DNA from: an uncultured Lachnospiraceae bacterium
Lineage (GTDB): Bacteria > Bacillota > Clostridia > Lachnospirales > Lachnospiraceae
Direction of reading: 5' to 3'
DNA length: 64,000 bases
Assembly: GCA_910578335.1 (NCBI GenBank)
Contig: CAJTPU010000008.1
Span: forward strand, 24,920 to 88,919
The position numbers and the translations under genes were made by a program. The notes under the pieces are model-generated. The model had not been told where the DNA came from, ran no database searches, and was given only the letters and a program-made list of their open reading frames with translations. Position 1 is the stretch's first letter, and each line of letters begins with the position of its first letter. Below are positions 41,769 through 51,423 of this stretch, one piece after another.

Positions 41769-44294
41769 TTGAAACGATATGATTTAAACGGAAGCTGGCA
41801 GCTTAAGGTGCTGGGAGAGAACATTTATCACATACCGGAGGAGTATGTGGAGGCAAAGGTGCCGGGTACGGTATTTGGCACCTACGTGGAGAACGGTATG
41901 ATGCCGGACCCTTATTACAGGGAAAACGAGCTTACGGCGGTAAAGCTGGCGGACAATGATTTTGCGTACAGGAAGTGTTTTGTGCTTGCAGAGGAGCAGC
42001 TTCATGCCGACCGTTTGCTGCTGGTGTTCGAAGGCATCGATACGCTGGCGGACATCTATGTAAACGGACAGCTTGTGGAGACGGTTTTTAACATGCATGT
42101 ACGCCATGAAATTGATGTGCTTGACGTGGTCAGACAGGGGGAAAACGAGCTGAAGGTGGTATTGCATTCCCCTACAAAATATATCAAAGAAGAAAATGAA
42201 AAGGTGTATGCGGGCGGCAGCACGGATGCGATGGAGGGGTATCCCCATCTTAGGAAGGCGCATTGCATGTTTGGCTGGGATTGGGGACCGAGGCTTCCCG
42301 ATTCCGGTATTTTCCGTCCGGTGTATCTGCTTGCCGTAAAAAAGGCGAGGCTGAAGGAGGTCTATGTGCGGCAGGAGCATACGGAGGGCAGGGTGCGGCT
42401 TTCCTTTGACGTGCTGTTGGAGGAAGCGGCAGCAGCGCCATGTGTGCCGGGTGCGGTCAGCGCCGGAATTGAATGGCGGACGGCGAAAGAGCCGCTGGAC
42501 GAAAAATTAAAAATTGTGATTGGGCTGACTGCGCCGGATGGCAGGCGTTTTACGGCTGAAGCGGGCAGGGAGATAATCGTGGATAATCCTGCGCTTTGGT
42601 GGCCAAGCGGCTATGGCAGCCAGCCCTTATATATGGCACATGTGTTTCTGCATAGAGAAGGAGCAGAGGGAGAAGAGGTTCTGGACGAGTGGGAAAGGCG
42701 TATCGGGCTTCGCAGGATGGAGGTCAATACGGAGCCTGACGAATGGGGCAGGCAGTTTGCCCATCAGGTAAACGGCGTCCGTATTTTTGCCATGGGCGCG
42801 GACTATATACCGGAGGATAATCTGTTCGGGCGTATTAATGAAACGCGTACCAGAAAGCTTTTAGAGGATGCGGCGGCAGCGAATTACAACTGTATCCGTG
42901 TCTGGGGCGGCGGCTACTATCCGGATGACTACTTTTTTGACATCTGCGACGAGTTGGGACTGCTTGTCTGGCAGGACTTTATGTTTGCCTGCTCTGCCTA
43001 CGAGCTGGATGCTGCTTTTGATAAAAATATCCGGCGGGAAATTGCAGAAAATGTAAGGAGAATCCGCCATCATGCCTGCCTTGCGCTCTGGTGCGGTAAT
43101 AACGAGATGGAAACCCAGACCCTTGACGGGGCGTGGAAGCCTTCGAAAAAGCAGACCTGTGATTACAATAAAATATTTGAGTATATCATTCCGGAAATCG
43201 TAAAGCGTGAGGACCCGCAGACCTTTTACTGGCCGTCTTCGCCGTCGTCAGGGGGCAGCTATGATGACCCGTGGGATGAAAACAGGGGAGATACCCATTA
43301 CTGGGGCGTATGGCATGGAGAGAAGCCGTTTACGTCTTACCGGGATTACAAGTTCCGCTATGTGTCGGAATTTGGTTTTCAGTCCTTCCCCAGCCTGAAA
43401 ACGGTGGAGAGCTTTACGGAGCCGCAGGACAGGAATATTTTTTCGCGTGTGATGGAGATGCATCAGAGAAATACGGCGGCAAACGGCAAGATTATGAAGT
43501 ATCTGGCACAGAGCTATCTGTACCCGAAGGATTTTGACAGCCTGATTTACGCTTCCCAGCTTTTGCAGGCTGAAAGCATCCGCTATGGCACGGAGCATTT
43601 CAGGCGTTTCAGGGGAAGGTGCATGGGCGCTATTGTGTGGCAGTTAAACGATATCTGGCCGGTGGCGTCCTGGTCGAGCATCGATTATTTTGGGCGCTGG
43701 AAGGCGCTGCACTATGCGGAAAAGAAGATGTTTGCGCCGGTGCTGATTTCCTGTGAGGAAAAGGGTGAGCTGAGCGAGCGTCCATATTGCGTGCAGGAGA
43801 GGAAGGCGCCTATTGAGATATCCGCGCGGCTGCATGTGGCGAACGAGACAAGGGAAGCTGTGGCGGGAACTGTATATTGGTCTTTGCGCAGACCGGATGC
43901 CTCCGTCATAATGGAAGGAAAAGAAAATGTAAGCGTGCCGCCTCTTGACGGCGTATGGCTGGAAAAGCTGGATTTCTCCGGACAGGATGAGAGAGGATGC
44001 TATATCAGCTATCGTTTTGTAAAGGACGGCGGGGTGCTCTCTGCGGGCACGACCCTGTTTACGCCGCCCAAGCATTTCAAATTTGAAAATCCGGAACTGG
44101 CGGTTCGGGTAGAAGGGGATATTATTAAGGTAACTGCAAAGGCTTACGCCAAGAATGTGGAAATCCGCGCCCTTGACGGCGATGTACGCTTCTCGGACAA
44201 TTATTTTGACATGGATGCAGGAGAGGCGGAAGTGAAGGTGGTATCCGGCAGGGCGACCCAATTTGCGGTGCGCAGCGTATACGATATTGCATAA
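41769..44294 (+). CDS. GH2 beta-mannosidase
   Basis: An 841-residue cytoplasmic enzyme starting at TTG, six bases after AGGAGG and matching the family N terminus LNGSWQLKV. The mannosidase-specific segment [16 protein letters not shown] separates it from beta-galactosidases. The catalytic acid/base is Glu446 in WCGNNEMET and the nucleophile Glu534 in [11 protein letters not shown]. Hydrolyses terminal beta-mannose from manno-oligosaccharides, the last step of mannan use. Gene order (mannanases and esterase follow) supports that role. No signal peptide. Confidence 0.93.
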   Translation: MKRYDLNGSWQLKVLGENIYHIPEEYVEAKVPGTVFGTYVENGMMPDPYYRENELTAVKLADNDFAYRKCFVLAEEQLHADRLLLVFEGIDTLADIYVNGQLVETVFNMHVRHEIDVLDVVRQGENELKVVLHSPTKYIKEENEKVYAGGSTDAMEGYPHLRKAHCMFGWDWGPRLPDSGIFRPVYLLAVKKARLKEVYVRQEHTEGRVRLSFDVLLEEAAAAPCVPGAVSAGIEWRTAKEPLDEKLKIVIGLTAPDGRRFTAEAGREIIVDNPALWWPSGYGSQPLYMAHVFLHREGAEGEEVLDEWERRIGLRRMEVNTEPDEWGRQFAHQVNGVRIFAMGADYIPEDNLFGRINETRTRKLLEDAAAANYNCIRVWGGGYYPDDYFFDICDELGLLVWQDFMFACSAYELDAAFDKNIRREIAENVRRIRHHACLALWCGNNEMETQTLDGAWKPSKKQTCDYNKIFEYIIPEIVKREDPQTFYWPSSPSSGGSYDDPWDENRGDTHYWGVWHGEKPFTSYRDYKFRYVSEFGFQSFPSLKTVESFTEPQDRNIFSRVMEMHQRNTAANGKIMKYLAQSYLYPKDFDSLIYASQLLQAESIRYGTEHFRRFRGRCMGAIVWQLNDIWPVASWSSIDYFGRWKALHYAEKKMFAPVLISCEEKGELSERPYCVQERKAPIEISARLHVANETREAVAGTVYWSLRRPDASVIMEGKENVSVPPLDGVWLEKLDFSGQDERGCYISYRFVKDGGVLSAGTTLFTPPKHFKFENPELAVRVEGDIIKVTAKAYAKNVEIRALDGDVRFSDNYFDMDAGEAEVKVVSGRATQFAVRSVYDIA

Positions 44295-44373
44295 GAACAG
44301 GCTGGGATGTTTGGCGAAGGGCGGACAGGTGAGAGGCAGGAGCTGCTTCGGCGCGCAGAGGAGATGCAGGCAG

Positions 44374-45726
44374 TTAGGAAGCTGCCTGCGTATCATCTGC
44401 ATCCGGCATGCGGAAGATGGGATTTCTCACCATATTTATGATAAGGGGAATCACCATAATAAACCACACAATCGGTTCCGATATGATGATGCCCATGTAG
44501 CCTATGGCGGGCGCTAACAAAAAAGCGATAGCGACCTTGCCCACAAGTTCCAGCGTGCTGGAGAAGACCGGGGTTTTGCTGTCGCCAAAGCCCTGCATAC
44601 TGGTGCGGAACAGGCAGATGGCAGCAGGTATAAAGTAAAATACAGTATTGACTTTCAGATACAGGGTGGCAGTATCAATCACCTCTTTTTCACCGGAGGC
44701 GGTAATCAGCCGTACTAAGGACGGAGAGAGGGTGTAGGCTGCCAAAAGAACGACGGCACACCATGCGAAGGTGAGAAGCAGGGTGTCCCGTATGCCGGTT
44801 TTGATGCGCGAATATTTGCGGGCGCCCAGATTCTGCCCGCAGAAGGTGGCGAGCGTGGTGCCGAGCACGGAAAAGGGAAGCATAAAGATAGAAGTGATTT
44901 TCCGCGCGGCAGTATGCGCCACAATGATGTTGGTGCCAAAGGTGTTGATGGCGGTCTGCAGCGCAAGGGAGCCGAGATTGATAAAGGAAATCATAAAGCC
45001 CATGGAGATGCCGGTGGAAAGAAGCTTGCCGTAGAGCTTCTTTGGTATGGAGAAATCTTCCCTTATGAGGGTGAGCGACGGATATTTTTTTCGCATGTAC
45101 AAAAAGCACAGAAAAGCGGAAAGCGCTTGGGAGATAACTGTTGCCAGCGCCGCGCCTGCAACGCCCATCTCAAAGTGCAAAATAAGGGCATAGTCGAGGA
45201 AAATATTTAAAATGGTGGAAATAATCAGGAAAATAAGGGGTGTAAAGGAGTCTCCGATGGCGCGCAGAATGGCGGCGCACACGTTGTAGAGCGTGGCGGC
45301 AAGGAGCCCCGCTAAAATGACGGCAATGTAAGACTTTGCCTGCGGCAGCAGGTCATCGGATATATTCATAAAGCGCAGAATCGGAGAGAGGAACAAAAGG
45401 CAGAGCGCGCTGACTGATATTGCCGAGGCGATGCCTAAGAGTACGGTGCCTCCCACCGCTTTTTTCATGCTTTTGGTGTCGTTTGCACCGAAAAAGGTGG
45501 CGATAATCAGGGCAAACCCGTTGGTGAAGCCGTTTAACAGACCGGTCAGCATATCGCTTAAAATGGTGGTGGAGCCGACTGCGGCAAGCGCCTCGTCCCC
45601 CAGTGTAGAGCCTACAATGCGGGTATCCACAAGACTGTAAAATAATTGGAAAAGCTGTCCGATAAACAGCGGGACCGCAAACAGAAGGATTAATTTTAAA
45701 GGTTTTCCGTTGGTTAGATTTTTCAT
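44374..45726 (-). CDS. MATE-family efflux transporter
   Basis: A 450-residue membrane protein with about twelve helices in two similar halves. MATE features: VPLFIGQLFQLFYSLVDTRIVG at helix 1 (residues ~18-39), ILRAIGDSFTPL, and QGFGDSKTPVF in the equivalent place of the second half. Exports cationic drugs or metabolites using Na+ or H+. It is inserted convergently between the beta-mannosidase and the mannanase gene; no link to mannan is evident. Divergent from the GH5 mannanase, sharing a ~110-base regulatory gap. Confidence 0.9.
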   Translation of the reverse strand: MKNLTNGKPLKLILLFAVPLFIGQLFQLFYSLVDTRIVGSTLGDEALAAVGSTTILSDMLTGLLNGFTNGFALIIATFFGANDTKSMKKAVGGTVLLGIASAISVSALCLLFLSPILRFMNISDDLLPQAKSYIAVILAGLLAATLYNVCAAILRAIGDSFTPLIFLIISTILNIFLDYALILHFEMGVAGAALATVISQALSAFLCFLYMRKKYPSLTLIREDFSIPKKLYGKLLSTGISMGFMISFINLGSLALQTAINTFGTNIIVAHTAARKITSIFMLPFSVLGTTLATFCGQNLGARKYSRIKTGIRDTLLLTFAWCAVVLLAAYTLSPSLVRLITASGEKEVIDTATLYLKVNTVFYFIPAAICLFRTSMQGFGDSKTPVFSSTLELVGKVAIAFLLAPAIGYMGIIISEPIVWFIMVIPLIINMVRNPIFRMPDADDTQAAS

Positions 45727-45838
45727 GAAAATTCTCCCTGTCAGTACAGATTGCCGGACTTTCTTGCTGTGGGAAAGCGACTGTGGTTACATTAGCATAG
45801 TATAATGATTTTGTAAATATGGAATGGAGAGGAACAGG

Positions 45839-46951
45839 ATGAAAAAACGAAACAAACTTTTTGCACTGGTTTTCATACTGGTGCTGCTGCTTTCCGCTTG
45901 TGGCAGCAAGCCGGCAGGAGAGGGGCAGGAGCCTTCCTCCACGCAGGAGGAAACTGCGGGCGGCACAACAGGGGAAGAAACGCCTGCGCGGGACGATGCC
46001 GGACAGCGGGGAGCTGACGGTGGTCTTGATGTGGAAGCACTGCGAGAGCAGATGGGCTTTTATGTGGACGGCGGCGTGCTGTATGATGCCAATGGCAATG
46101 CTTTTGTGATGCGCGGCGTAAACCACGCGCATACGTGGTTTACGGACAAGTTGTTTGTGGCGCTCGACGCTATAGAGGATACGGGAAGCAACTGTGTGCG
46201 CATTGTACTGTCGAATGGAGAGCAGTGGAATGAAAACACGGCGGATACGGTGTCCGGCATTATCAAGGAGTGTAAGGACAGGAATTTGATTGCCATATTG
46301 GAAGTACATGATGCAACCGGCTACAATGAAAAAGAATCCCTGCTTGCGGCGGCACAGTATTTTGTGGATATGAAGGACGTGCTGATTGGCGAGGAGGCAT
46401 ATGTTATTATTAATATTGCAAACGAGTGGATGGGGAACAGTACGACACAGACGTGGAAGGAAGCCTATATGGAGGCAATTCCCATGCTTCGGGAGGCGGG
46501 GCTTGCCCATACCATACTGGTGGACAGCGCCGGATGGGGGCAGTATGGCAAGTGCATTGCAGAAGGCGGCAGGGAAGTATTTGAGGCGGACCCTCTGGCA
46601 AATGTGATGTTTGCAGTACATATGTACGGCACTGCAGGAGGAAGTCCTGAAAAAATCGAGACCAATTTAAAGTATGCCACGGATAACGGTTTTTGCGTCT
46701 GCGTGGGAGAGTTTGGCTATACGCACACGGACGGCGATGTGGACGAGGCGTTTTTGATGCAGTACTGCGTGGAAAACCAGATAGGCTATATTGCGTGGTC
46801 ATGGAAGGGCAACAGCGGCGGCGTGGAATATCTGGATTTGGCTCTGGAGTGGGACGGCAGCGAGCTTTCCGCGGACTGGGGCGAGATTGTGATAAATGGC
46901 GCAAACGGCATCAGGGAGACTGCCCGAATCTGCAGTGTGTTTGAGGAGTAG
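45839..46951 (+). CDS. GH5 endo-beta-mannanase lipoprotein (subfamily 8-like)
   Basis: A 370-residue surface lipoprotein: signal peptide ending in lipobox LSAC (Cys21), a ~45-residue Gly/Thr/Glu-rich linker, then a GH5 barrel. RGVNHAHTWFTDKL and VRIVLSNGEQW match bacterial subfamily 8 mannanases; acid/base Glu196 in IANEWMG and nucleophile Glu291 in VGEFGY. Cuts beta-1,4-mannan internally at the cell surface. An ATG 15 bases earlier lacks a ribosome site; GGAGAGG precedes 45839. A TATAAT lies at 45801. Next gene starts five bases after the stop, co-transcribed. Confidence 0.92.
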   Translation: MKKRNKLFALVFILVLLLSACGSKPAGEGQEPSSTQEETAGGTTGEETPARDDAGQRGADGGLDVEALREQMGFYVDGGVLYDANGNAFVMRGVNHAHTWFTDKLFVALDAIEDTGSNCVRIVLSNGEQWNENTADTVSGIIKECKDRNLIAILEVHDATGYNEKESLLAAAQYFVDMKDVLIGEEAYVIINIANEWMGNSTTQTWKEAYMEAIPMLREAGLAHTILVDSAGWGQYGKCIAEGGREVFEADPLANVMFAVHMYGTAGGSPEKIETNLKYATDNGFCVCVGEFGYTHTDGDVDEAFLMQYCVENQIGYIAWSWKGNSGGVEYLDLALEWDGSELSADWGEIVINGANGIRETARICSVFEE

Positions 46952-46956
46952 GCAGA

Positions 46957-48243
46957 ATGAGAAGACGGAATAAAAGAACAGGTGTAATGATATGCCTTCT
47001 GCCGGTATTTTGCTGCGCGCTGCTTTTTACGGCGTGCGGGGAGAAAAAAGGAGGCGGGGAAGGAACGGAGGAAAGCGTTTTTTCGGATGCTTCGGACAGT
47101 ACGGGCGGAGGAGAAACGGCGGATTTGGAAGCGCTGCTGGCGGCATGTACTTATATTGATGCGGAAATGTATGAACGTGCCTGTGCGTTTCCCGAAGGGG
47201 ATTTGTCCCGCATTGCGGCAGCCATGCAAAAGGCGGCGGCTGGGGAAAAGGTGACGATAGGAGTGATTGGCGGTTCTATCACACAGGGTTCTTTGGCAAC
47301 GAATCAAAACAACTGTTATGCTTCGCTGCTGCAAAAATGGTGGGAGGATACCTTTCCTGATGCAGAAATAGAGTTTATCAATGCCGGTGTGGGCGGAACA
47401 AGCTCCTATCTGGGAGTGCACAGGGTGGAGACGGATTTGCTTGCTTATGAGCCGGATTTTGTTGTGGTGGAGTTTTCTGTCAATGACGGCAACAATATAT
47501 TTTATAAAAAGAGCTACGACAATCTGGTACGCCGGATTCTAAAGGAGGAAAATGCACCTGCGGTTCTGCTTTTGTTTATGACAATGGAGGATGGCACGAG
47601 CGCGCAGGAAAACGATTCGCTGATTGGCTTTCGGTACGGGATTCCCATGATAAGCTATGGGAATGCGGTGCTTCCCGAAATTGAGGCGGGTGCTTTTACC
47701 TGGCGGGATATTTCTCCCGACAATATTCATCCAAACGACAGGGGACATGCCATCACAGGAGAACTACTCTCCGTATATCTCACAGACATTTATAACCGTC
47801 TCGATACGATAAAGGCGGAAACGGCACCCTTTGATGCGCCTGCCGTTACCAAGGAGGTTTATCTGGAAGCCGCTCTTTTAAACAGCGAAGCGGCTGTGCC
47901 AAAGGAGTGGGGCAGCTTTGCGGTGCAGGATATCAATGCAAGATTCCCCGGCAACTGGTATACGGAAACGGGGGAAAACGGGATTATTTTTTCCGTGGAG
48001 GCTGCCAATATCGGCATTATGTACCAGAAAATGACGAATGGAACCGGCGGGGAGTTTGAGGTGTATATTGACGGCGCGTATGCCATGACGCTTGACTCGG
48101 ATTTTACCGGCGGCTGGGGTGACTACGGAGAGACCGTGGAGGTTTATGTCTCTGAAGAAAAAGCGGTACATACGGTAGAAATTCGAAAAAAGGAAGACAC
48201 ACCGGAGGCGGCTTTTGCAATTTTAGCGCTGCTGGTATCGTAA
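46957..48243 (+). CDS. SGNH/GDSL acetyl esterase lipoprotein (CE17-like, mannan deacetylase candidate)
   Basis: A 428-residue lipoprotein (lipobox FTAC, Cys27). SGNH blocks are seen in order: nucleophile Ser107 in IGGSITQG, Gly in AGVGGTSS, Asn176 in VEFSVNDG, and the Asp255/His258 pair in PDNIHPND. A C-terminal beta-rich module of ~110 residues (from ~310) resembles the carbohydrate-binding part of Roseburia CE17 esterases. Such enzymes remove acetyl groups from mannan so mannanases can proceed. Directly follows the GH5 mannanase gene, supporting that substrate, but acetyl-mannan specificity is inferred. Confidence 0.85.
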   Translation: MRRRNKRTGVMICLLPVFCCALLFTACGEKKGGGEGTEESVFSDASDSTGGGETADLEALLAACTYIDAEMYERACAFPEGDLSRIAAAMQKAAAGEKVTIGVIGGSITQGSLATNQNNCYASLLQKWWEDTFPDAEIEFINAGVGGTSSYLGVHRVETDLLAYEPDFVVVEFSVNDGNNIFYKKSYDNLVRRILKEENAPAVLLLFMTMEDGTSAQENDSLIGFRYGIPMISYGNAVLPEIEAGAFTWRDISPDNIHPNDRGHAITGELLSVYLTDIYNRLDTIKAETAPFDAPAVTKEVYLEAALLNSEAAVPKEWGSFAVQDINARFPGNWYTETGENGIIFSVEAANIGIMYQKMTNGTGGEFEVYIDGAYAMTLDSDFTGGWGDYGETVEVYVSEEKAVHTVEIRKKEDTPEAAFAILALLVS

Positions 48244-48256
48244 GGCAAATGTAATA

Positions 48257-48290
48257 CAGCCGTCACTATTGCAGTAGTGGCGGCTGTTTT
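48257..48290. terminator. Terminator after the esterase gene
   Basis: CAGCCGTCACTA pairs with TAGTGGCGGCTG (one G-U), loop of six, followed by TTTT. It separates the GH5-esterase operon from the convergent GH26 gene, whose stop is ten bases further. Confidence 0.85.
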
Positions 48291-48299
48291 CCTATCTTC

Positions 48300-49211
48300 T
48301 TAAATAAAACCCTTCTTTAATTTATCCAGCGTAATCACATAAGGATGATTGTACACATACCGCACATAGTCTGCGCTGTTCTGCTCGTGAATATGGACGG
48401 TGTGCCATGTCAGAAACCAGCACCAGTCCACATGCTTTGCAGAAAGCAGTCCGGGCTCTGGAAGCGGTCCGTTTTCATGGTGGCAGACAGGCATTTGTTT
48501 ATCGGTCTGTTTGAGAATCCAGTGGTACAATTCTTCATGTATTCCTTCGGTGTAGGCGTCGCCGCCGATACAGTCCACATAAGCGTCCCCCGGATACCAG
48601 CCCTCATGCATTTCGTGGGAGTAGCCCAGCACCCAGATTAAGTTGTTGAGACCATGCACGCGGGTGAAGCGTTCATACATCAGCCGCCACAGCTTTTTGA
48701 AAGCTTCTGCGCCGCCCTTTCCCCACCAGAACCATGCGCCGTCAAATTCGTGCAGTGGACGCCAGAGCACAGGGATATTGGCATCCCGCAGAACGGACAG
48801 CGCCCGGGCGGTTCTGTCCAGATTTTCTAAAAGCCCTTGATAAAGCGCGGTATCGGGAGTGAGCAGCTCTTCCATATCAACGCTTTTTTGGCTGGAGGGA
48901 TAGCCGACGCCGCAGGGAGGAATTCCCCAGTGCCAGCAGATAGATACGATGCCGCCTTTGTCGTGCCAGATTTGCGCCCGTTCGTTGACGCCTTCAAAAT
49001 CATTTTCGATATAATCAAGACCGAGAATAGCGGGAAGCTGCCCGCTGACTTCTTTTATATAAGTAAACTCTCTGCCGTTTGTTCTGTTTCGCGGACATTC
49101 CTGCTGTCCGGAAAGGATGCCCTTCCCCTTCAAGGAACAGAGGAACCGGTACAAGTTTACGGCGGACTCCTGTGCGTCCGAATTTGTGAGCATGTAACAA
49201 TTTGTCGTCAT
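48300..49211 (-). CDS. Cytoplasmic GH26 mannanase/mannooligosaccharide hydrolase
   Basis: A 303-residue single-domain GH26 enzyme without signal peptide. Acid/base Glu155 in LWRPLHEFDGAWFWWG; the expected nucleophile Glu246 lies in CHHENGP rather than the common SEF/SEN context. GILSGQQECPRN and ICWHWGIPP are the other family blocks. It probably shortens imported manno-oligosaccharides, releasing mannobiose or similar. The ATG at 49211 follows AAGGAG; a longer start at 49250 would lie inside a palindromic element that sits 26 bases upstream. Read opposite to its neighbours, so expressed from its own promoter. Confidence 0.88.
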   Translation of the reverse strand: MTTNCYMLTNSDAQESAVNLYRFLCSLKGKGILSGQQECPRNRTNGREFTYIKEVSGQLPAILGLDYIENDFEGVNERAQIWHDKGGIVSICWHWGIPPCGVGYPSSQKSVDMEELLTPDTALYQGLLENLDRTARALSVLRDANIPVLWRPLHEFDGAWFWWGKGGAEAFKKLWRLMYERFTRVHGLNNLIWVLGYSHEMHEGWYPGDAYVDCIGGDAYTEGIHEELYHWILKQTDKQMPVCHHENGPLPEPGLLSAKHVDWCWFLTWHTVHIHEQNSADYVRYVYNHPYVITLDKLKKGFI

Positions 49212-49237
49212 AGGCTGTCTCCTTGTATATGCTTTTT

Positions 49238-49445
49238 TAGGCATTTGCAAAACTCCGATTTACCAGTCCCGAATTGCGCAGCTTGTATATTCTATAAGCA
49301 GACCCTTTCCAGCCGTCGGTATTTAGCTGCCGTATTTTGGCAGCTTATGTACCGCTACGGCAATCTCGGAGCGAAAGCGGGTCTGCGTTAGAATATACAA
49401 GCTGCACAATGACACTCGCATAGTCACTGCGTTTCGCAAATGCTA
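49238..49445. mobile_element. MITE-like palindromic element, copy B (204 bp, TA-flanked)
   Basis: Core 49240-49443 starts GGCATTTGCAAAAC and ends GTTTCGCAAATGC, TA on both sides. Nested inverted repeats match copy A at 9895-10099: outer arm CAGCTTGTATATTCTA at 49279-49294 against TAGAATATACAAGCTG at 49389-49404, and apical AGCTGCC/GGCAGCT around GTATTTT. Base pairs that differ from copy A change on both sides, so pairing is kept. It lies between the cytosolic GH26 gene start and the AT-rich gap to the CBM35-GH26 gene. Confidence 0.8.
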
Positions 49446-49853
49446 GTTTTTTTTCATCATAACATAACAGATAAAGAGAAGAAAGCTAATTTTAGCTAAA
49501 AAATATTTCCATTTACCTAAAAATACAAAGAAGAAAGTAAAAAGAACAATAAAAAGCAGAAAAAAACGCAAAAAAGCAAATGAATAAAATTTTTTGGGGA
49601 TACAAAAGGAACAAAAGAAATAGGTTTTCATCATAAAAAATTGCACAAAAACCAAAAAGCAATATTAGCGAAAACAACAAAATGCATAAAATAGGTTGCG
49701 GTTTTTAGTGATATGTAGTAAAATTATTGCATAAATTAAAAGAACTTAAAAATACTTAAAGCAAGTTCCAGAGTTTATAGTGCGCAAGCAGAAAAAATAA
49801 AAACGCTCATCTTTTACGTAAAGAGGATATAGGACGTGAACAGGAGACTGGGT
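49446..49853. other. AT-rich intergenic region
   Basis: About 400 bases of A/T-homopolymer-rich DNA between divergent mannanase genes. The only ORF on the minus strand (49443-49655) is a low-complexity Phe/Lys string with no ribosome site. It contains the candidate promoter for the downstream operon (49696-49724) and presumably cis-acting control for both sides; no regulator site could be recognised. Confidence 0.6.
49696..49724 (+). promoter_or_regulatory. Candidate promoter of the CBM35-GH26/transport operon
   Basis: TTGCGG (49696-49701), 17-base spacer, TAAAAT (49719-49724). It lies about 125 bases before the start codon, leaving room for a leader. No other good promoter is seen until the window ends, consistent with one long transcript. 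Confidence 0.5.
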
Positions 49854-51389
49854 ATGAAGACAGGCAGTAAGGGTTTGTGTATCGGCCTGACAGCGGTTAT
49901 AGGGGCTGTCATGGTCGGTTGTTCTGCGGGTAAAGATACAGGGCAGTCAGGTGGAACCGGTTCCGATGTAGAGTTTGTACAGACGACGATAGGGATATAT
50001 GAGGCGGAGGAAGCCGTGTTTTCCGGTAATGTGCGGGCAGCCGCCAGCCCTGACAAGGAAGGGTACTCCGGAACGGGATACATAGAAGGCTTTGAAGCGG
50101 ATACGGACAGTTGCACCTTTACCATAAGCGTGCCGGAGGCGGGATTTTATGATTTGAATTTTGTCAGCGCCGGTATCGGCGGAGAAAAACACAATTATGT
50201 CAGTATAGACGGAGAGGCGGCGGGTACCGTATATGCGGAGGCGGGCAGCTTTACGGATTCGGAGCTGACGCGGGTGTATCTGGAAGCCGGCGAGCATGAA
50301 ATATGTGTTTCTAAGTATTGGGGCTGGATATATCTTGACTGTTTGGAAGTACTTACTTCAAAACCGATAGACAGTAGCGTCTACGAGGTGAATGCAGGAC
50401 TTTGCAATCCGAACGCTGCCGAGGAGACAAAAAGGCTGTACAGCTATCTGCTTGATATTTATGGAGAAAAGTTTTTGTCGGGGCAGTATTGCGATACGGG
50501 ATTTAACGGCAAGGAATTTCAGGTGATAAAAACGGCGACGGGAAAAACGCCTGCGGTATTGGGGCTGGATTTCATGGAATACACGCCTTCCCGTGTGGAA
50601 AACGGGAGCAGCGGCATAGCGACGCAGCTCGCCATCAACTTTTGGGAGAATGGCGGAATCGTAACCTTCTGCTGGCACTGGAATGCACCTTCCAAGTACC
50701 TGACGGGACAATGGTACAGTGGTTTTTACAACGATTATACCAACATTGATTTGGCAAAAATCATGAGCGGGCAGGATGCGGAAGGCTATGAGCTGCTGAT
50801 GAAGGATATAGACGCCATAGCAGAACAGCTTCTGATTTTACAGGAGGCAGAGGTGCCGGTTTTGTGGAGACCGCTGCACGAGGCAAGCGGCGGCTGGTTC
50901 TGGTGGGGGGCGAGCGGCCCGGAGGCATATAAGCAGCTTTACATATTGCTGTATGAACGGCTCACCAATGAATACGGGCTGGATAATCTTATCTGGGTCT
51001 GGAACGGGCAGGCCGCAGAGTGGTATCCGGGAGATGCATATGTGGATATTATCGGAGAGGATATCTATCCGGGGGAGCGGGTCTATAGCTCCCAGATTAA
51101 TGCGTATGTGAATGCGGCGACAAATTACAGTACGGAAGCCAAAATGGTATATATGACGGAAAACGGCTGTCTGTTTGACCCCGAGCTTGCAAGGCGCGAC
51201 GGTGCCATGTGGGGAATGTGGTGTACATGGAATGGTGAGTTCGTGGCGAAGAATACCGCCATATTTGCCCTGAGCGAGCAGTATACGGAGGAGTCCATGC
51301 TTATCAGGGTATATGAGGACGAGGGTGTTGTTACGCTGGAGGATTTACCGGATTTAAAAACATATGAAATCCGAAAGGATTTGAAATAA
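49854..51389 (+). CDS. CBM35-GH26 endo-mannanase lipoprotein
   Basis: A 511-residue lipoprotein (lipobox MVGC, Cys24). N-terminal CBM35-like module, about residues 45-175: IYEAEEAVFSGNVR, YSGTGYIEGF, and the closing YLEAGEHEI. GH26 barrel from ~185 with ILSGQY-like FLSGQYCDTG, FCWHWNAPS, acid/base Glu343 in LWRPLHEASGGWFWWG, nucleophile Glu436 in YMTENG. Acts on mannan at the cell surface with the CBM holding the polymer. ATG follows CAGGAG at seven bases; a GTG 18 bases earlier is less likely. Heads the tight transport operon. Confidence 0.92.
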   Translation: MKTGSKGLCIGLTAVIGAVMVGCSAGKDTGQSGGTGSDVEFVQTTIGIYEAEEAVFSGNVRAAASPDKEGYSGTGYIEGFEADTDSCTFTISVPEAGFYDLNFVSAGIGGEKHNYVSIDGEAAGTVYAEAGSFTDSELTRVYLEAGEHEICVSKYWGWIYLDCLEVLTSKPIDSSVYEVNAGLCNPNAAEETKRLYSYLLDIYGEKFLSGQYCDTGFNGKEFQVIKTATGKTPAVLGLDFMEYTPSRVENGSSGIATQLAINFWENGGIVTFCWHWNAPSKYLTGQWYSGFYNDYTNIDLAKIMSGQDAEGYELLMKDIDAIAEQLLILQEAEVPVLWRPLHEASGGWFWWGASGPEAYKQLYILLYERLTNEYGLDNLIWVWNGQAAEWYPGDAYVDIIGEDIYPGERVYSSQINAYVNAATNYSTEAKMVYMTENGCLFDPELARRDGAMWGMWCTWNGEFVAKNTAIFALSEQYTEESMLIRVYEDEGVVTLEDLPDLKTYEIRKDLK

Positions 51390-51423
51390 TCGGACTAAAA
51401 TAAGCGAAGAAAGAGGTATGGGT

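Noticed and set aside
44366..44389. Hairpin GCAGGCAG/CTGCCTGC at the end of the MATE gene as terminator
   Set aside because: No T run on either side, and it overlaps the MATE stop codon and last codons; likely chance.
45353..46621. Minus-strand ORF of 422 codons across the MATE start and the GH5 gene
   Set aside because: Overlaps two convincing genes, has Cys/Arg/His-rich composition typical of antisense frames and no family match.
49443..49655. Small hydrophobic minus-strand ORF in the AT-rich gap
   Set aside because: Phe/Leu/Lys string from A/T homopolymers, no ribosome site; composition artefact.
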